NCBI GenBank assembly: GCA_965212205.1
Contig: CBDBUX010000001.1
Location: 310,001 to 374,000 of the forward strand
Length of the DNA: 64,000 nucleotides
From: JAHEJJ01 sp965212205
GTDB lineage: Bacteria; Bacteroidota; Bacteroidia; Flavobacteriales; Flavobacteriaceae
Direction of reading: 5' to 3'
The notes beneath the pieces are model-generated. The model made no database searches. It worked only from the letters and a program-made list of their open reading frames with translations, and was not told the origin of the DNA. This document shows, one piece after another, positions 16,272 through 26,005 of this stretch. The translations under genes and the position numbers were made by a program. Position 1 is the stretch's first letter. Every line of letters begins with the position of its first letter.

Positions 16272-18077
16272 ATGGAACTCACCACGCTGGACTATTCCCT
16301 CATAATTGGGTTTTTCACTATTGTATTGATCATCGGGATCGTCGTATCCAAAAGAGCCGGAAAAAATACTACCGAGTTTTTTCTTTCAGGCAGGAATATG
16401 CCCTGGTGGTTGTTGGGGTTCTCCATGGTGGCCACCACCTTTTCTACCGATACCCCTAACCTGGTTACCGATATTGTACGAACCAATGGCGTATCCGGGA
16501 ATTGGGTCTGGTGGGCCTTTTTACTTACCGGATTACTCACGGTTTTTGTATATGCCAAACTTTGGCGACGTTCCGATGTCGCTACAGACATGGAGTTCTA
16601 TGACCTGCGGTATGGCGGGAAACCAGCTCATTTCCTGAGAGGGTTCCGATCTGTATACCTTGGGATTGTATTCAATGTTATGGCCATGGCTGCCGTTACG
16701 CTGGCGGCGATTAAAATAGGGCAGGTTATGCTTGGCCTTAGCCCTATTGAGACGGTTCTGATAGGGGGTGTTATCACAGTTATTTTTAGTGCGGTGGGAG
16801 GATTCCGTGGTGTGGTTTATACAGATTTTGTGTTGTTTTTTGTGGCCATAATCGGAGCTGTGGGAGCCGCATATTACCTAGTTAATCTTCCGGAAGTAGG
16901 CGGTATAAAAGCACTGATCAGTCATGAAAATGTGATGGGCAAGCTTTCGATCTTACCCGATTTCTCGGATACCGAAGCGCTGATCGCCATTCTGATTATT
17001 CCTTTGGCTGTGCAATGGTGGAGTGCCTGGTATCCCGGAGGGGAACCCGGAGGCGGAGGTTATATCGCTCAAAGGATGTTGGCCGCCAAAGATGAGAACC
17101 ACGCGATAGGCGCGACCTTCTTTTTTAATATTATGCACTACGCTCTGAGGCCCTGGCCCTGGATTCTTGTGGCATTGGCTTCATTAGTTGTTTTCCCGGA
17201 TGTAGCGAGTATACAAGAAGCTTTTCCCAATGTAGAGGAGGGAAAACTGGGTCATGACCTGGCCTATTCTGCCATGCTTACGAAACTGCCCAGCGGATTG
17301 CTGGGAATTGTGCTGGCCTCTTTAGGTGCTGCATATATGTCTACCATTTCCACCCATTTAAACTGGGGCTCGTCGTACGTGGTAAACGATTTTTACCGGC
17401 AATTGGTTCACAAAAAAGCCAATGAGAAGGAATTGGTACTTGTAGGCCGGATAACCACTGTTGTACTGATGATCGCCAGTGCTATTTTTGCTTTGTATTT
17501 AACCAATGCGAAGCAATTGTTCGACATCATTATAATGTTTGGCGCAGGTACTGGCTTGATATTTATCCTCCGGTGGTTTTGGTGGCGAATCAATGCCTGG
17601 AGTGAAATAGTCGCAATGTTCTCTTCTGGTATCATATCACTTCTTTTTTGGAGATATGAGCAGGTACTATTCCTCGATGAAGCCGCCATATTTCCTCTGT
17701 GGAGCCGTTTTCCACTGGTAGTGCTCATCACTTCAGTCCTCTGGATTTCCGTAACTTTTCTGACCCCTGCCGAAAAGACATCAACACTCATTAGGTTTTA
17801 TAAAAAGACACAACCAGGCGGACCGGGTTGGAGAAAAATTATAGACGAAGCTGCCGGCCAGGGTGTTGAACTTACCAAGGGGGAAGGAAAATGGACAGTG
17901 CCTTCGGGAATTCTCGCAATGTTGCTTGGCTGCGTTTTTGTTTATAGTTGCATGTTTGCCACAGGAAACTGGATTTATGGTAATTATGGATTGGCATCCG
18001 GACTAACCCTTGTTGTTGTTGTATCCGCTTTTCTATTAAAGCGTGTATGGGACCAGATTAAAGGCGATCTGCTTTAA
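16272..18077 (+). CDS. Sodium:solute symporter (SSS family)
   Basis: 601 residues, around 13-14 membrane helices. The N-terminal LDYSLIIGFFTIVLIIGI and TEFFLSGRNMPWWLLGFSMV and the later VVYTDFVLFFVAIIGAVGAA are typical of the SSS family, which drives uptake of sugars, amino acids or other solutes with the sodium gradient. The substrate cannot be read from the sequence. An NagX-like acetyltransferase gene begins 11 nt downstream, which hints at amino-sugar uptake (inference). Confidence 0.88.
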   Translation: MELTTLDYSLIIGFFTIVLIIGIVVSKRAGKNTTEFFLSGRNMPWWLLGFSMVATTFSTDTPNLVTDIVRTNGVSGNWVWWAFLLTGLLTVFVYAKLWRRSDVATDMEFYDLRYGGKPAHFLRGFRSVYLGIVFNVMAMAAVTLAAIKIGQVMLGLSPIETVLIGGVITVIFSAVGGFRGVVYTDFVLFFVAIIGAVGAAYYLVNLPEVGGIKALISHENVMGKLSILPDFSDTEALIAILIIPLAVQWWSAWYPGGEPGGGGYIAQRMLAAKDENHAIGATFFFNIMHYALRPWPWILVALASLVVFPDVASIQEAFPNVEEGKLGHDLAYSAMLTKLPSGLLGIVLASLGAAYMSTISTHLNWGSSYVVNDFYRQLVHKKANEKELVLVGRITTVVLMIASAIFALYLTNAKQLFDIIIMFGAGTGLIFILRWFWWRINAWSEIVAMFSSGIISLLFWRYEQVLFLDEAAIFPLWSRFPLVVLITSVLWISVTFLTPAEKTSTLIRFYKKTQPGGPGWRKIIDEAAGQGVELTKGEGKWTVPSGILAMLLGCVFVYSCMFATGNWIYGNYGLASGLTLVVVVSAFLLKRVWDQIKGDLL

Positions 18078-18088
18078 GTATTCATTAT

Positions 18089-19177
18089 ATGAAGGAAAGA
18101 ATTATTTCAGTAGATATTTTCCGGGGACTGACCATCGTGCTGATGATACTGGTCAATACGCCGGGTACCTGGGAACATGTGTATGCGCCTTTGCTGCATT
18201 CCACCTGGCATGGATATACTCCAACAGATCTGGTCTTTCCCTTTTTTCTGTTTATAGTAGGAACCTCGATCGTTTTTGCATACAGGAATAAGAAACCGGG
18301 AAAGGCTACCTATAAAAAAATTACTGTCCGCACCTTAAAACTCCTGGGGCTTGGTTTGTTTTTAGGAGCGTTCACAATTCACTTTCCATTCTTTGAGAGT
18401 TTCGATAACATTAGATTCCCTGGCGTACTTCAGCGCATCGGGCTGGTCTTCTTTTTTGCTGCCATATTGTTCCTGAATTTCAATTGGCGGGTGTTGTTGG
18501 GCATTTGCATAGCAATTCTTCTGGGCTATTGGATCTGGCTTGGATTTATACCTATCCATGGCGAGGCGCCCACCTTTGATCGGGCACCTAATAATTGGGC
18601 AAACTTTGTAGATCTGAAACTCCTGGGAACACATATGTATAAAGAAGACTATGATCCTGAAGGAATTCTGAGCACGATGCCTTCCATAGCGACCAGCCTC
18701 CTCGGGATTTTTACTGGATTAATTCTGGTCTCTGCACGGCAAAAGAAAGAAAGGTTGCTTATCGGCCTGGGCATTATCCTGGTAATCCTTGGATATTTGT
18801 GGGATATGGTCTTCCCGATTAATAAACCGATCTGGACGAGCAGCTATGTATTGGTTACTGCCGGCTGGGCTAATATTTGTTTAGCAGGAATCTATTACTT
18901 AACCGATGTTAAGGGGATTAAATTTGGCAGTGTATTCCGATATGCCGGGGCAAACGCCATCACTGTTTATTTTCTGTCGAGCTGGATCTCCAAGATATTC
19001 TATCAGGTAACGGTATCTCCCGGCACTTCCCTGCATCAATGGTTGTTCGAAAACATTTTTGTGATGGATATGCTACCGCTTAAATTTTCGTCACTGCTCT
19101 ACGGACTTTGTGTGATCGCATTTTACCTATTACTGGCCTATGTAATGTACAGGAGGAAGATATTTATTAAAGTCTAG
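18089..19177 (+). CDS. NagX/HGSNAT-like transmembrane acetyltransferase
   Basis: 362 residues, about ten membrane helices. It starts with RIISVDIFRGLTIVLMILVN, then HSTWHGYTPTDLVFPFFLFI and GVLQRIGLVFFFAA, the marks of the family that includes human HGSNAT and bacterial NagX. HGSNAT acetylates glucosamine residues across the membrane. Cotranscription with a sodium symporter suggests both serve import and modification of an amino sugar, though no nag catabolic genes are nearby. Confidence 0.8.
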   Translation: MKERIISVDIFRGLTIVLMILVNTPGTWEHVYAPLLHSTWHGYTPTDLVFPFFLFIVGTSIVFAYRNKKPGKATYKKITVRTLKLLGLGLFLGAFTIHFPFFESFDNIRFPGVLQRIGLVFFFAAILFLNFNWRVLLGICIAILLGYWIWLGFIPIHGEAPTFDRAPNNWANFVDLKLLGTHMYKEDYDPEGILSTMPSIATSLLGIFTGLILVSARQKKERLLIGLGIILVILGYLWDMVFPINKPIWTSSYVLVTAGWANICLAGIYYLTDVKGIKFGSVFRYAGANAITVYFLSSWISKIFYQVTVSPGTSLHQWLFENIFVMDMLPLKFSSLLYGLCVIAFYLLLAYVMYRRKIFIKV

Positions 19178-19195
19178 CAGGCTGTTTTAGGCCCT

Positions 19196-19786
19196 TCAAC
19201 TTCTCAATTCCAGGAGTCGCGAAACATACTTGCCAATCACATCAAATTCCAGATTTACAACCGTGCCGATTTCATATTGCCCAAACCTGGTATGTTCATA
19301 GGTATACGGAATTATAGCCACACTGAAGAAATCCGGACCCGAGTCTACCACCGTAAGACTTACACCATCTACGGTGATCGATCCTTTTTCGACCGTTACC
19401 CCTCCCGGAACGGGTTGATATTTAAAATGGAAATACCAACTACCATCCTGTTCATCGATTTGGGTGCAGTTGGCCGTGTTGTCTACATGGCCCTGAACCA
19501 TATGACCGTCTAGTCGCGAACCAAGTACCATTGCTCTTTCCAGATTAACAGCATCTCCTGTTTTCAGGCCGCCTAAGTTGCTTTTTTGAAGGGTTTCTTC
19601 AACAGCGGTAACCGTATACGACATGCCATCTATAGTCACCACAGTAAGACAAACGCCGTTATGAGCCACGCTCTGGTCGATTTTTAATTCAGGGCTGATA
19701 TCCGACTCAATTTTTATATGCAGGTTCCCCCCTTCTTTTTCCAGTCCTGTTACAATACCTAAAGTTTCAATTATTCCCGTAAACAT
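19196..19786 (-). CDS. ribE: Riboflavin synthase, alpha subunit
   Basis: 196 residues from the ATG at 19786 (MFTGIIETLG, the invariant family start); the longer frame adds 36 spurious residues. The protein shows the expected duplicated lumazine-binding barrels: VAHNGVCLTVV in the first, and GSITVDGVSLTVV in the second. It converts two 6,7-dimethyl-8-ribityllumazine molecules to riboflavin and a pyrimidine. It is divergent from pdxA with 58 bp between starts. Confidence 0.95.
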   Translation of the reverse strand: MFTGIIETLGIVTGLEKEGGNLHIKIESDISPELKIDQSVAHNGVCLTVVTIDGMSYTVTAVEETLQKSNLGGLKTGDAVNLERAMVLGSRLDGHMVQGHVDNTANCTQIDEQDGSWYFHFKYQPVPGGVTVEKGSITVDGVSLTVVDSGPDFFSVAIIPYTYEHTRFGQYEIGTVVNLEFDVIGKYVSRLLELRS

Positions 19787-19844
19787 GGTTTGTGTAAAAT
19801 AAGTAGTTTTGCCGTGTAAATGTAGAAATAAAGACGCGTTCGTC

Positions 19845-20891
19845 ATGGGTGAGGAGAAAAAAATAAAGTTGGGTATTTCCATCGGAGACATCAACGGTAT
19901 AGGATGCGAAGTGGTCTTAAAAACATTTAAGGATCAAAGGATGCTTGAGTTTTGCACTCCCGTTCTTTTTGCGTCCAATAAAATCGTTGCACAACAAAAA
20001 CAAGACCTGGGAATCGGCCCGAATTATCATGGGATACCGTCGGCTGCCCATAGTTCGGACAATAAATTTAATGTTGTTGGTGCCTGGAAGGAGACAGCAG
20101 AAATCAGATACGGACAGCCTACAAAACAGGCGGGGTCACTGGCGATCAGATCCTTGAAAGCAGCTGTTAAAGCGCTGAAGCAAGGAGAGATCGATGTCCT
20201 TGTTACCGCGCCTATCAATAAATCAAATATACAGTCAGACGAGTTTAACTTTCCGGGTCATACAGATTATCTGGCACGTGAACTCGACGGTGACAGCCTG
20301 ATGTTTATGGTAACCCCTGAGCTGAAAATCGGACTGCTGACAGATCATCTTGCGGTTAAAGATGTACCCGATTCCATAGATGGCGAACTTATTGCCAGAA
20401 AAGTAGGTATTATCGATAAATCCCTAAAAATGGATTTCGGGATACGACGCCCGAAAATTGCGTTGTTGGGAATAAATCCGCATAGCGGAGACAACGGGGT
20501 AATAGGAAAGGAAGACGACGAGGTACTCAGGCCGGCTATAGAGGCATTGTCCAACAAAGGACTTTTGGTATTCGGACCCTATGCTGCTGACAGCTTCTTT
20601 GGGTCGGGGACGCACCAGCAGTTCGATGCGGTATTGGCAGCCTATCACGACCAGGGTCTTATTCCATTTAAAACGCTATCCTTTGGAAAGGGAGTCAATT
20701 TCACCGCGGGCCTTAGTCATGTCCGAACTTCCCCGGACCATGGTACGGCATATGAAATTGCCGGGAAAGGAGTAGCCGATGAGAGCTCTTTTAAAGAAGC
20801 TGTTTTTACCGCCATCGACATTTTCAGGAATAGAGAGCAGTATAATGAACTCACGCGAGAACCGCTCAAGAAGCAGAAGCCAAAAAAGTAA
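19845..20891 (+). CDS. pdxA: 4-hydroxythreonine-4-phosphate dehydrogenase
   Basis: 348 residues from the ATG at 19845 (MGEEKKIKLGISIGDINGIG); the 12 upstream codons are not family sequence. Visible family features are the N-terminal GDINGIG, TAPINKSNIQ, FPGHTDYLAREL, and the metal-site region FDAVLAAYHDQGLIPFK and GTAYEIAGKG. It acts in the DXP-dependent route to pyridoxal phosphate, oxidising 4-phosphohydroxythreonine with NAD. It leads the conserved order pdxA-DUF177-rpmF-fabH-accB-accC. Confidence 0.95.
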   Translation: MGEEKKIKLGISIGDINGIGCEVVLKTFKDQRMLEFCTPVLFASNKIVAQQKQDLGIGPNYHGIPSAAHSSDNKFNVVGAWKETAEIRYGQPTKQAGSLAIRSLKAAVKALKQGEIDVLVTAPINKSNIQSDEFNFPGHTDYLARELDGDSLMFMVTPELKIGLLTDHLAVKDVPDSIDGELIARKVGIIDKSLKMDFGIRRPKIALLGINPHSGDNGVIGKEDDEVLRPAIEALSNKGLLVFGPYAADSFFGSGTHQQFDAVLAAYHDQGLIPFKTLSFGKGVNFTAGLSHVRTSPDHGTAYEIAGKGVADESSFKEAVFTAIDIFRNREQYNELTREPLKKQKPKK

Positions 20892-20948
20892 TCGCTTTAC
20901 AACCCGGGATTTACCCGCCCGCACCTGGGGAATTATTTGAGAATATAA

Positions 20949-20978
20949 TTGAGTATTTCTAAAAAAAAAGTATCTTTG
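20949..20978 (+). promoter_or_regulatory. Bacteroidota-type promoter for DUF177-rpmF
   Basis: TTG at 20949-20951, then a 19-nt spacer, then TATCTTTG at 20971-20978, an exact match to the TAnnTTTG -7 element. It lies 24 nt before the start codon of the DUF177 gene. Confidence 0.75.
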
Positions 20979-21001
20979 CACGCCTTAAACTCGTGTACCG
21001 G

Positions 21002-21535
21002 ATGATGAAGAAACAGGAATTTACTATTCCTTTTGCGGGCTTGAAACCGGGAAGACATGAATTTAGGTATAATATAGATAATACGTTCTTCGGGGCTTTT
21101 GAATATGCCGAATTTAATGATGCTTCAATCAGCTTGACAGTCTTGCTGGAAAGATTACCGACCATGCTGGAGTTCGAAATGTCGGCTTTAGGAACGGTGA
21201 ATCTTGACTGCGACCTGACAAGCGAACCCTTTGATCAGGAAATTGAAGCCTCGTTAGAACTGGTTGTTAAGTTTGGAGATTTTTTTAATGATGAGGACGA
21301 TGAGATCCTGATCATACCTCATGGAGAACATCAGGTTAATATTGCACAGTATGTCTATGAAATGCTGGTTTTAGCAGTTCCTCCAAAAAGGGTACATCCC
21401 GGAGTACTCGACGGGTCTATGCAATCGGATGTTTTGAAAAAGCTCGAAGAACTAAAGCCGCAAAAGGCAAAAAGAAATAAAGAAGAAACAGATCCCAGAT
21501 GGGATGCTCTAAAAGATTTAAAAACGGATAATTAA
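21002..21535 (+). CDS. DUF177 (YceD-like) protein
   Basis: 177 residues from the ATG at 21002; an ATG at 21005 and an upstream GTG are possible alternatives. YceD-like marks are EFTIPFAGLKPGRHEFRY, the central GTVNLDCDLTSEPFDQEIE, and the acidic DDEDDEILIIPHGEHQVNIAQYV block. In many bacteria this gene sits immediately before rpmF and is linked to 23S rRNA or L32 processing, as here (8-nt gap). A consensus promoter lies just upstream. Confidence 0.88.
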   Translation: MMKKQEFTIPFAGLKPGRHEFRYNIDNTFFGAFEYAEFNDASISLTVLLERLPTMLEFEMSALGTVNLDCDLTSEPFDQEIEASLELVVKFGDFFNDEDDEILIIPHGEHQVNIAQYVYEMLVLAVPPKRVHPGVLDGSMQSDVLKKLEELKPQKAKRNKEETDPRWDALKDLKTDN

Positions 21536-21543
21536 ATTTCATC

Positions 21544-21741
21544 ATGGCACATCCTAAGAGAAAGATTTCCAAATCGAGACGTGACAAGAGAAGAACTCAC
21601 TACAAAGCAACGGCTCCTACACTGTCTAAAGACCCATCAACCGGAGAATTGCACCTCTACCACAGAGCTCATTGGCATGAAGGGAAACTATATTATCGTG
21701 GCCAGGTTCTGATCGATTCAACAGAAGAGGTAACCGACTAA
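21544..21741 (+). CDS. rpmF: 50S ribosomal protein L32
   Basis: 65 residues. The N-terminus MAHPKRKISKSRRDKRRTHY is the L32 signature. The zinc-binding cysteines found in some L32 proteins are absent, so this is a cysteine-free form. It follows DUF177 by 8 nt and is followed by a strong terminator. Confidence 0.96.
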   Translation: MAHPKRKISKSRRDKRRTHYKATAPTLSKDPSTGELHLYHRAHWHEGKLYYRGQVLIDSTEEVTD

Positions 21742-21762
21742 TTACAATATTATAAAATGAAG

Positions 21763-21793
21763 ACTCCCGCTTTTACATGGCGGGAGTTTTTTT
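21763..21793 (+). terminator. Intrinsic terminator after rpmF
   Basis: ACTCCCGC (21763-21770) pairs exactly with GCGGGAGT (21780-21787), followed by seven T. Confidence 0.88.
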
Positions 21794-21910
21794 ATGGCTT
21801 GATCCTTTGTCCTAAAAAAACGTTTTGAAGACAATTATTGACGAAAAATCACTATTTTTCACCACTTTTTGGATGTTTTTCAGGATTCTGGACCAAAAAT
21901 CGGCAAAAGT

Positions 21911-22906
21911 ATGAGCAAACTAACAGCAGCCATAACAGCTGTGGGTGCCTATGTTCCGGACTACCGGTTGACCAATAAAATATTGGAAACCATGGTAGAC
22001 ACCACTGATGAGTGGATTACTACACGAACCGGCATTAAGGAAAGGAGAATTCTTAAAGACAAGGATAAAGGGACTTCCTATTTGGCGGTAAAAGCTGCAG
22101 AAGATCTGATCAAAAAGAAAAATCTCGACCCGAAAGAAATAGAATTAGTACTGGTGGGCACAGCCACACCCGATATGCCAGTAGCCTCTACGGCAGTCTT
22201 TGTGGCTTCGCAGATAGGAGCCACCAATGCTTTCGCATATGACCTGCAGGCCGCCTGTTCCAATTTCCTTTATGGCATGTCTACAGCAGCACGTTATATC
22301 GAATCTGGAAGATATAAAAAGGTCTTGCTCATCGGAGCCGATAAGATGTCGTCTATTTTAGATTATGAAGACAGGACCACCTGCATTATATTCGGGGATG
22401 GTGCCGGCGCAGTTCTTTTTGAACCCAGCACGGATGGATTGGGACTTATCGACGAGTATCTTCGTTCCGATGGAAATGGCCGCGAGTTTCTCAAAATTGA
22501 AGCCGGGGGGTCTCTTTTGCCAGCATCTGAGGAGACTGTACGCCAGAAGCAACACTATGTATTTCAGGATGGGAAATCGGTTTTTAAATTTGCGGTTTCC
22601 AATATGGCCGATGTGGCCGCTAAAATCATGGAACGAAATGGGCTCGATCACGATGATGTTCACTGGCTTGTACCGCATCAGGCAAATAAGAGGATTATCG
22701 ATGCCACCGCGAACAGGATGGGCTTGGATTCGGATAAGGTCATGATGAATATCCATCGATATGGCAATACCACTTCAGCTACATTACCCTTGTTACTGGC
22801 CGATTATGAGCAACAATTAAAAAAAGGAGATAACCTGATTTTTGCAGCCTTTGGGGGAGGATTTACCTGGGGCTCAATCTATTTGAAATGGGCTTATAAC
22901 CCTTAA
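21911..22906 (+). CDS. fabH: 3-oxoacyl-ACP synthase III
   Basis: 331 residues from the ATG at 21911 (MSKLTAAITAVGAYVPDYRL); the 14 upstream codons are not family sequence. The catalytic triad is visible: Cys in LQAACSNFLYGM, His in HWLVPHQANKRI and Asn in YGNTTSATLPL. DTTDEWITTRTGIKERR is the usual N-terminal motif. It condenses acetyl-CoA with malonyl-ACP to start fatty-acid synthesis; Bacteroidota enzymes often use branched primers. accB starts 27 nt later. Confidence 0.95.
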   Translation: MSKLTAAITAVGAYVPDYRLTNKILETMVDTTDEWITTRTGIKERRILKDKDKGTSYLAVKAAEDLIKKKNLDPKEIELVLVGTATPDMPVASTAVFVASQIGATNAFAYDLQAACSNFLYGMSTAARYIESGRYKKVLLIGADKMSSILDYEDRTTCIIFGDGAGAVLFEPSTDGLGLIDEYLRSDGNGREFLKIEAGGSLLPASEETVRQKQHYVFQDGKSVFKFAVSNMADVAAKIMERNGLDHDDVHWLVPHQANKRIIDATANRMGLDSDKVMMNIHRYGNTTSATLPLLLADYEQQLKKGDNLIFAAFGGGFTWGSIYLKWAYNP

Positions 22907-22933
22907 AAAATCAAACAAACAAAACAATTAATT

Positions 22934-23425
22934 ATGGATATTAAGGAGATTCAAAGCTTGATAAAATTCGTAGCCAAGTCTGGTGCGAGTGAAGTTAAAC
23001 TGGAAACCCCGGACCTTAAGATCACCATCCGGACAGGTCCTCCAGAGGGTGCTTCCGAAACTACTCTGGTACAACAGATCCCTGTTGCGGCAGCGCCGGT
23101 ATCGATGCCTGCACCTGCAGCGACAACACCGGAAGCTGCACCTCCTGCACCAGCTGCAGACGGACCCAGTGAGGAGGAATCAAAATACATTACGATTAAA
23201 TCTCCTATTATAGGCACATTTTACAGAAAGCCTTCTCCCGACAAACCACCTTTCGTGGAAGTGGGCGATGTAATTGCACAGGGAGATGTCCTTTGTGTAA
23301 TTGAAGCGATGAAGCTCTTTAATGATATCGAATCTGAAGTATCCGGAAAAATAGTTAAGATTCTTGTCGAGGATTCTTCGCCTGTAGAATTCGATCAACC
23401 ACTTTATCTGATCGACCCGTCTTAA
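22934..23425 (+). CDS. accB: Biotin carboxyl carrier protein of acetyl-CoA carboxylase
   Basis: 163 residues: an N-terminal domain (MDIKEIQSLIKFVAKSGASE), an Ala/Pro-rich linker at about 55-80, and a biotinyl domain with the modified lysine in EAMKLFNDIE and the thumb region GTFYRKPSPDKPPFVEVGD. It carries carboxybiotin between AccC and the carboxyltransferase. It lies between fabH and accC, as expected. Confidence 0.95.
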   Translation: MDIKEIQSLIKFVAKSGASEVKLETPDLKITIRTGPPEGASETTLVQQIPVAAAPVSMPAPAATTPEAAPPAPAADGPSEEESKYITIKSPIIGTFYRKPSPDKPPFVEVGDVIAQGDVLCVIEAMKLFNDIESEVSGKIVKILVEDSSPVEFDQPLYLIDPS

Positions 23426-23498
23426 GCAAATGTGTAGCTAACATTGAGCCTTTCCACTTCTTAATTAAACAGTAAAGGCCGGTTAAATGTAAAACGAT

Positions 23499-24848
23499 AT
23501 GTTTAAAAAAATACTTATTGCGAACAGGGGCGAAATCGCTTTGCGTATTATCAGGACCTGCAAGGAGATGGGCATTAAGACCGTTGCGGTCTATTCAAAA
23601 GCAGACGAAGAGAGCCTTCATGTTAGATTTGCTGATGAAGCGGTCTGCATAGGTCCGGCACCGAGCTCCGAATCATATCTTAAAATTCCCAATATCATAG
23701 CCGCTGCTGAAATAACCAATGCAGATGCCATACATCCAGGCTACGGATTTCTTTCTGAGAATTCTAAGTTTTCAAGGATTTGTGCAGAACACGAAATAAA
23801 ATTCATCGGTGCCTCGGGGGAGAATATCGATAAGATGGGCGATAAAGCTACAGCTAAAGCTACTATGAAAAAGGCTGGCGTACCTACTATTCCCGGATCA
23901 GAAGGTATACTAAAAGATGTAGCAGAGGCCAAGAAAGTGGCTAAAAAACTGGGATACCCTGTTATGATTAAGGCTACAGCTGGCGGCGGAGGAAAGGGAA
24001 TGCGGGCAGTTTGGAAAGAGGAAGATATTGAAAAGGCCTATGAGAGCGCTGTTGTAGAAGCTGTGGCGTCTTTCGGGAATGGGGGAATGTACATGGAAAA
24101 ACTACTCGAGGAACCCCGGCATATCGAGATCCAGATAATAGGGGATCAATACGGAGACGCCTGTCATCTGTCTGAACGCGATTGTTCTATTCAAAGAAGG
24201 CACCAGAAACTTACCGAAGAAACACCTTCACCATTCATGACCGACAAGCTGCGTGATGCTATGGGGGAGGCAGCAATAAAGGCCGCAGAATATATCAAGT
24301 ACGAAGGTGCAGGGACAGTTGAGTTCCTGGTGGATAAACACCGCGAGTTCTATTTTATGGAAATGAATACACGAATCCAGGTGGAACATCCGATCACCGA
24401 GCAGGTAGTAGACTATGACCTGATACGAGAGCAGATCCTTGTGGCGCAAGGGGTGCCGATTTCGGGCAAGAACTACGCGCCTAAACTGCATTCTATAGAA
24501 TGCCGCATAAATGCAGAAGACCCATATCACGATTTCAGACCCTCACCAGGCAGAATCACTACTCTTCATACGCCGGGAGGACATGGGATCAGATTAGACA
24601 CACACGTGTATAGCGGTTATGTAATCCCACCAAATTACGATTCGATGATCGCCAAGCTGATCACCTCTGCCCAGACCAGGGAAGAAGCGATCAATAAGAT
24701 GAAGCGAGCCCTTGATGAATTCGTGATCGAAGGCGTTGCAACCACTATACCATTCCACCGACAGTTGATGGACCACCCGGATTATCTCGCTGGGAATTAT
24801 ACAACCAAATTCATGGAGGATTTTGAGATAGCCCCCCTTGAAGAATAA
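23499..24848 (+). CDS. accC: Biotin carboxylase of acetyl-CoA carboxylase
   Basis: 449 residues, the normal length. It begins MFKKILIANRGEIALRIIR and shows the ATP-grasp glycine loop (ATAGGGGKGMR), ERDCSIQRRHQKL, FYFMEMNTRIQVEHP and a C-terminal domain. It carboxylates the biotin on AccB with ATP and bicarbonate. It follows accB by 73 nt and is followed by a terminator. Confidence 0.96.
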   Translation: MFKKILIANRGEIALRIIRTCKEMGIKTVAVYSKADEESLHVRFADEAVCIGPAPSSESYLKIPNIIAAAEITNADAIHPGYGFLSENSKFSRICAEHEIKFIGASGENIDKMGDKATAKATMKKAGVPTIPGSEGILKDVAEAKKVAKKLGYPVMIKATAGGGGKGMRAVWKEEDIEKAYESAVVEAVASFGNGGMYMEKLLEEPRHIEIQIIGDQYGDACHLSERDCSIQRRHQKLTEETPSPFMTDKLRDAMGEAAIKAAEYIKYEGAGTVEFLVDKHREFYFMEMNTRIQVEHPITEQVVDYDLIREQILVAQGVPISGKNYAPKLHSIECRINAEDPYHDFRPSPGRITTLHTPGGHGIRLDTHVYSGYVIPPNYDSMIAKLITSAQTREEAINKMKRALDEFVIEGVATTIPFHRQLMDHPDYLAGNYTTKFMEDFEIAPLEE

Positions 24849-24855
24849 TATTTTA

Positions 24856-24879
24856 ACTCCGATCTATTCGGAGTTTTTT
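24856..24879 (+). terminator. Intrinsic terminator after accC
   Basis: ACTCCGA pairs with TCGGAGT around a 5-nt loop, followed by T6. It lies 8 bp after the accC stop and 8 bp before the next start codon. Confidence 0.82.
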
Positions 24880-24886
24880 ATACCCT

Positions 24887-26005
24887 ATGAATCTCAGTTA
24901 TTGGGAATATAAAAGCTGGCTCTCCAATGTAGACTATACAATAGTGGGTAGCGGGATCGTAGGGTTAAACTGTGCACTATCGCTGCGTGAAAAGCACCCA
25001 AATGCTAAAATACTTGTGCTGGAGCAAGGAATATTACCACAGGGTGCCAGCACAAAGAATGCAGGTTTTGCATGTTATGGCAGCATGTCGGAAATATTAT
25101 CTGACCTTAAAAATCATGATGAGCAGGAAGTTTTTGAACTCGTGAAGATGAGATTCGAAGGTATCGCCCTTCTCAGGAACATGCTCGGCGATAAAGCTTT
25201 AGGCTATCAGCAACTTGGCGGATATGAACTTTTTACAAAATCCAAAACAGACCAATACGAATATTGTTTAGAGAAACGCACTGATGTTAACGCCTTACTG
25301 CGTCCTGTCTTTGGACAAGAAGCTTTTGTTATAAAAGAGAATTCTTTTGGCTTCGGAAATATCAATGAATATTTATTGTTGAACAATCTTGAAGGTCAAA
25401 TCGATACCGGCAAAATGATGAAAGCACTGCTGGAGAAGGCCGTTAGAAACGGCATTACTGTGCTGAACTCCGTATCCCTGAAAAAGTTTGAAGCATTATC
25501 CGATGGAGTAGATTTACAAACCAACCATTTCGATTTTAAAACAAATAAGCTCTTTATTGCAACCAACGGTTTTGCTTCGATAATCCTGGATGCAGATATC
25601 AAACCTGCAAGAGCCCAGGTGTTGATCACCAAATCTATCCCGGATTTGAAAATCTCGGGAAGCTTCCATATCGATGAAGGGTATTATTATTTTAGAAATA
25701 TTGAAAACCGACTCCTCTTCGGAGGAGGCCGGGACCTCGATCTTGAAGGGGAGACAACTTCAGAATTCGGGCTTACCGATACAGTCCAGAACAAATTGGA
25801 ATTATTATTACGGGAAATAATTTTGCCGAAGCAGAGTTTTGAGATCGAAAGAAGATGGAGTGGAATAATGGGAGTAGGCTCGCAAAAGCGACCTATTCTT
25901 AAACAATTGCATGATCATGTTTTTTGCGGGATAAGACTCGGAGGAATGGGTATTGCGATTGGCAGCTTCGTTGGAAAGTCCCTGGCCGGACTTCAAGAGC
26001 GATAG
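24887..26005 (+). CDS. FAD-dependent amine/amino-acid oxidoreductase (DAO fold)
   Basis: 372 residues. The dinucleotide-binding motif DYTIVGSGIVGLNCALSL lies near the N-terminus, followed by LEQGILPQGASTKNAGFACY, which matches the FAD-contacting GASxRNAG motif of the DAO family. The C-terminus has the second FAD contact (WSGIMGVGSQKRPIL and GIRLGGMGIAIG). The substrate is not clear; glycine/D-amino-acid oxidase-like is the best level. It may share transcription with nothing else, since a terminator precedes it and 136 bp follow. Confidence 0.75.
   Translation: MNLSYWEYKSWLSNVDYTIVGSGIVGLNCALSLREKHPNAKILVLEQGILPQGASTKNAGFACYGSMSEILSDLKNHDEQEVFELVKMRFEGIALLRNMLGDKALGYQQLGGYELFTKSKTDQYEYCLEKRTDVNALLRPVFGQEAFVIKENSFGFGNINEYLLLNNLEGQIDTGKMMKALLEKAVRNGITVLNSVSLKKFEALSDGVDLQTNHFDFKTNKLFIATNGFASIILDADIKPARAQVLITKSIPDLKISGSFHIDEGYYYFRNIENRLLFGGGRDLDLEGETTSEFGLTDTVQNKLELLLREIILPKQSFEIERRWSGIMGVGSQKRPILKQLHDHVFCGIRLGGMGIAIGSFVGKSLAGLQER

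Noticed and set aside
22983..23213. Basic, Leu/Arg-rich frame inside accB
   Set aside because: Shadow of the Ala/Pro-rich linker codons of AccB.
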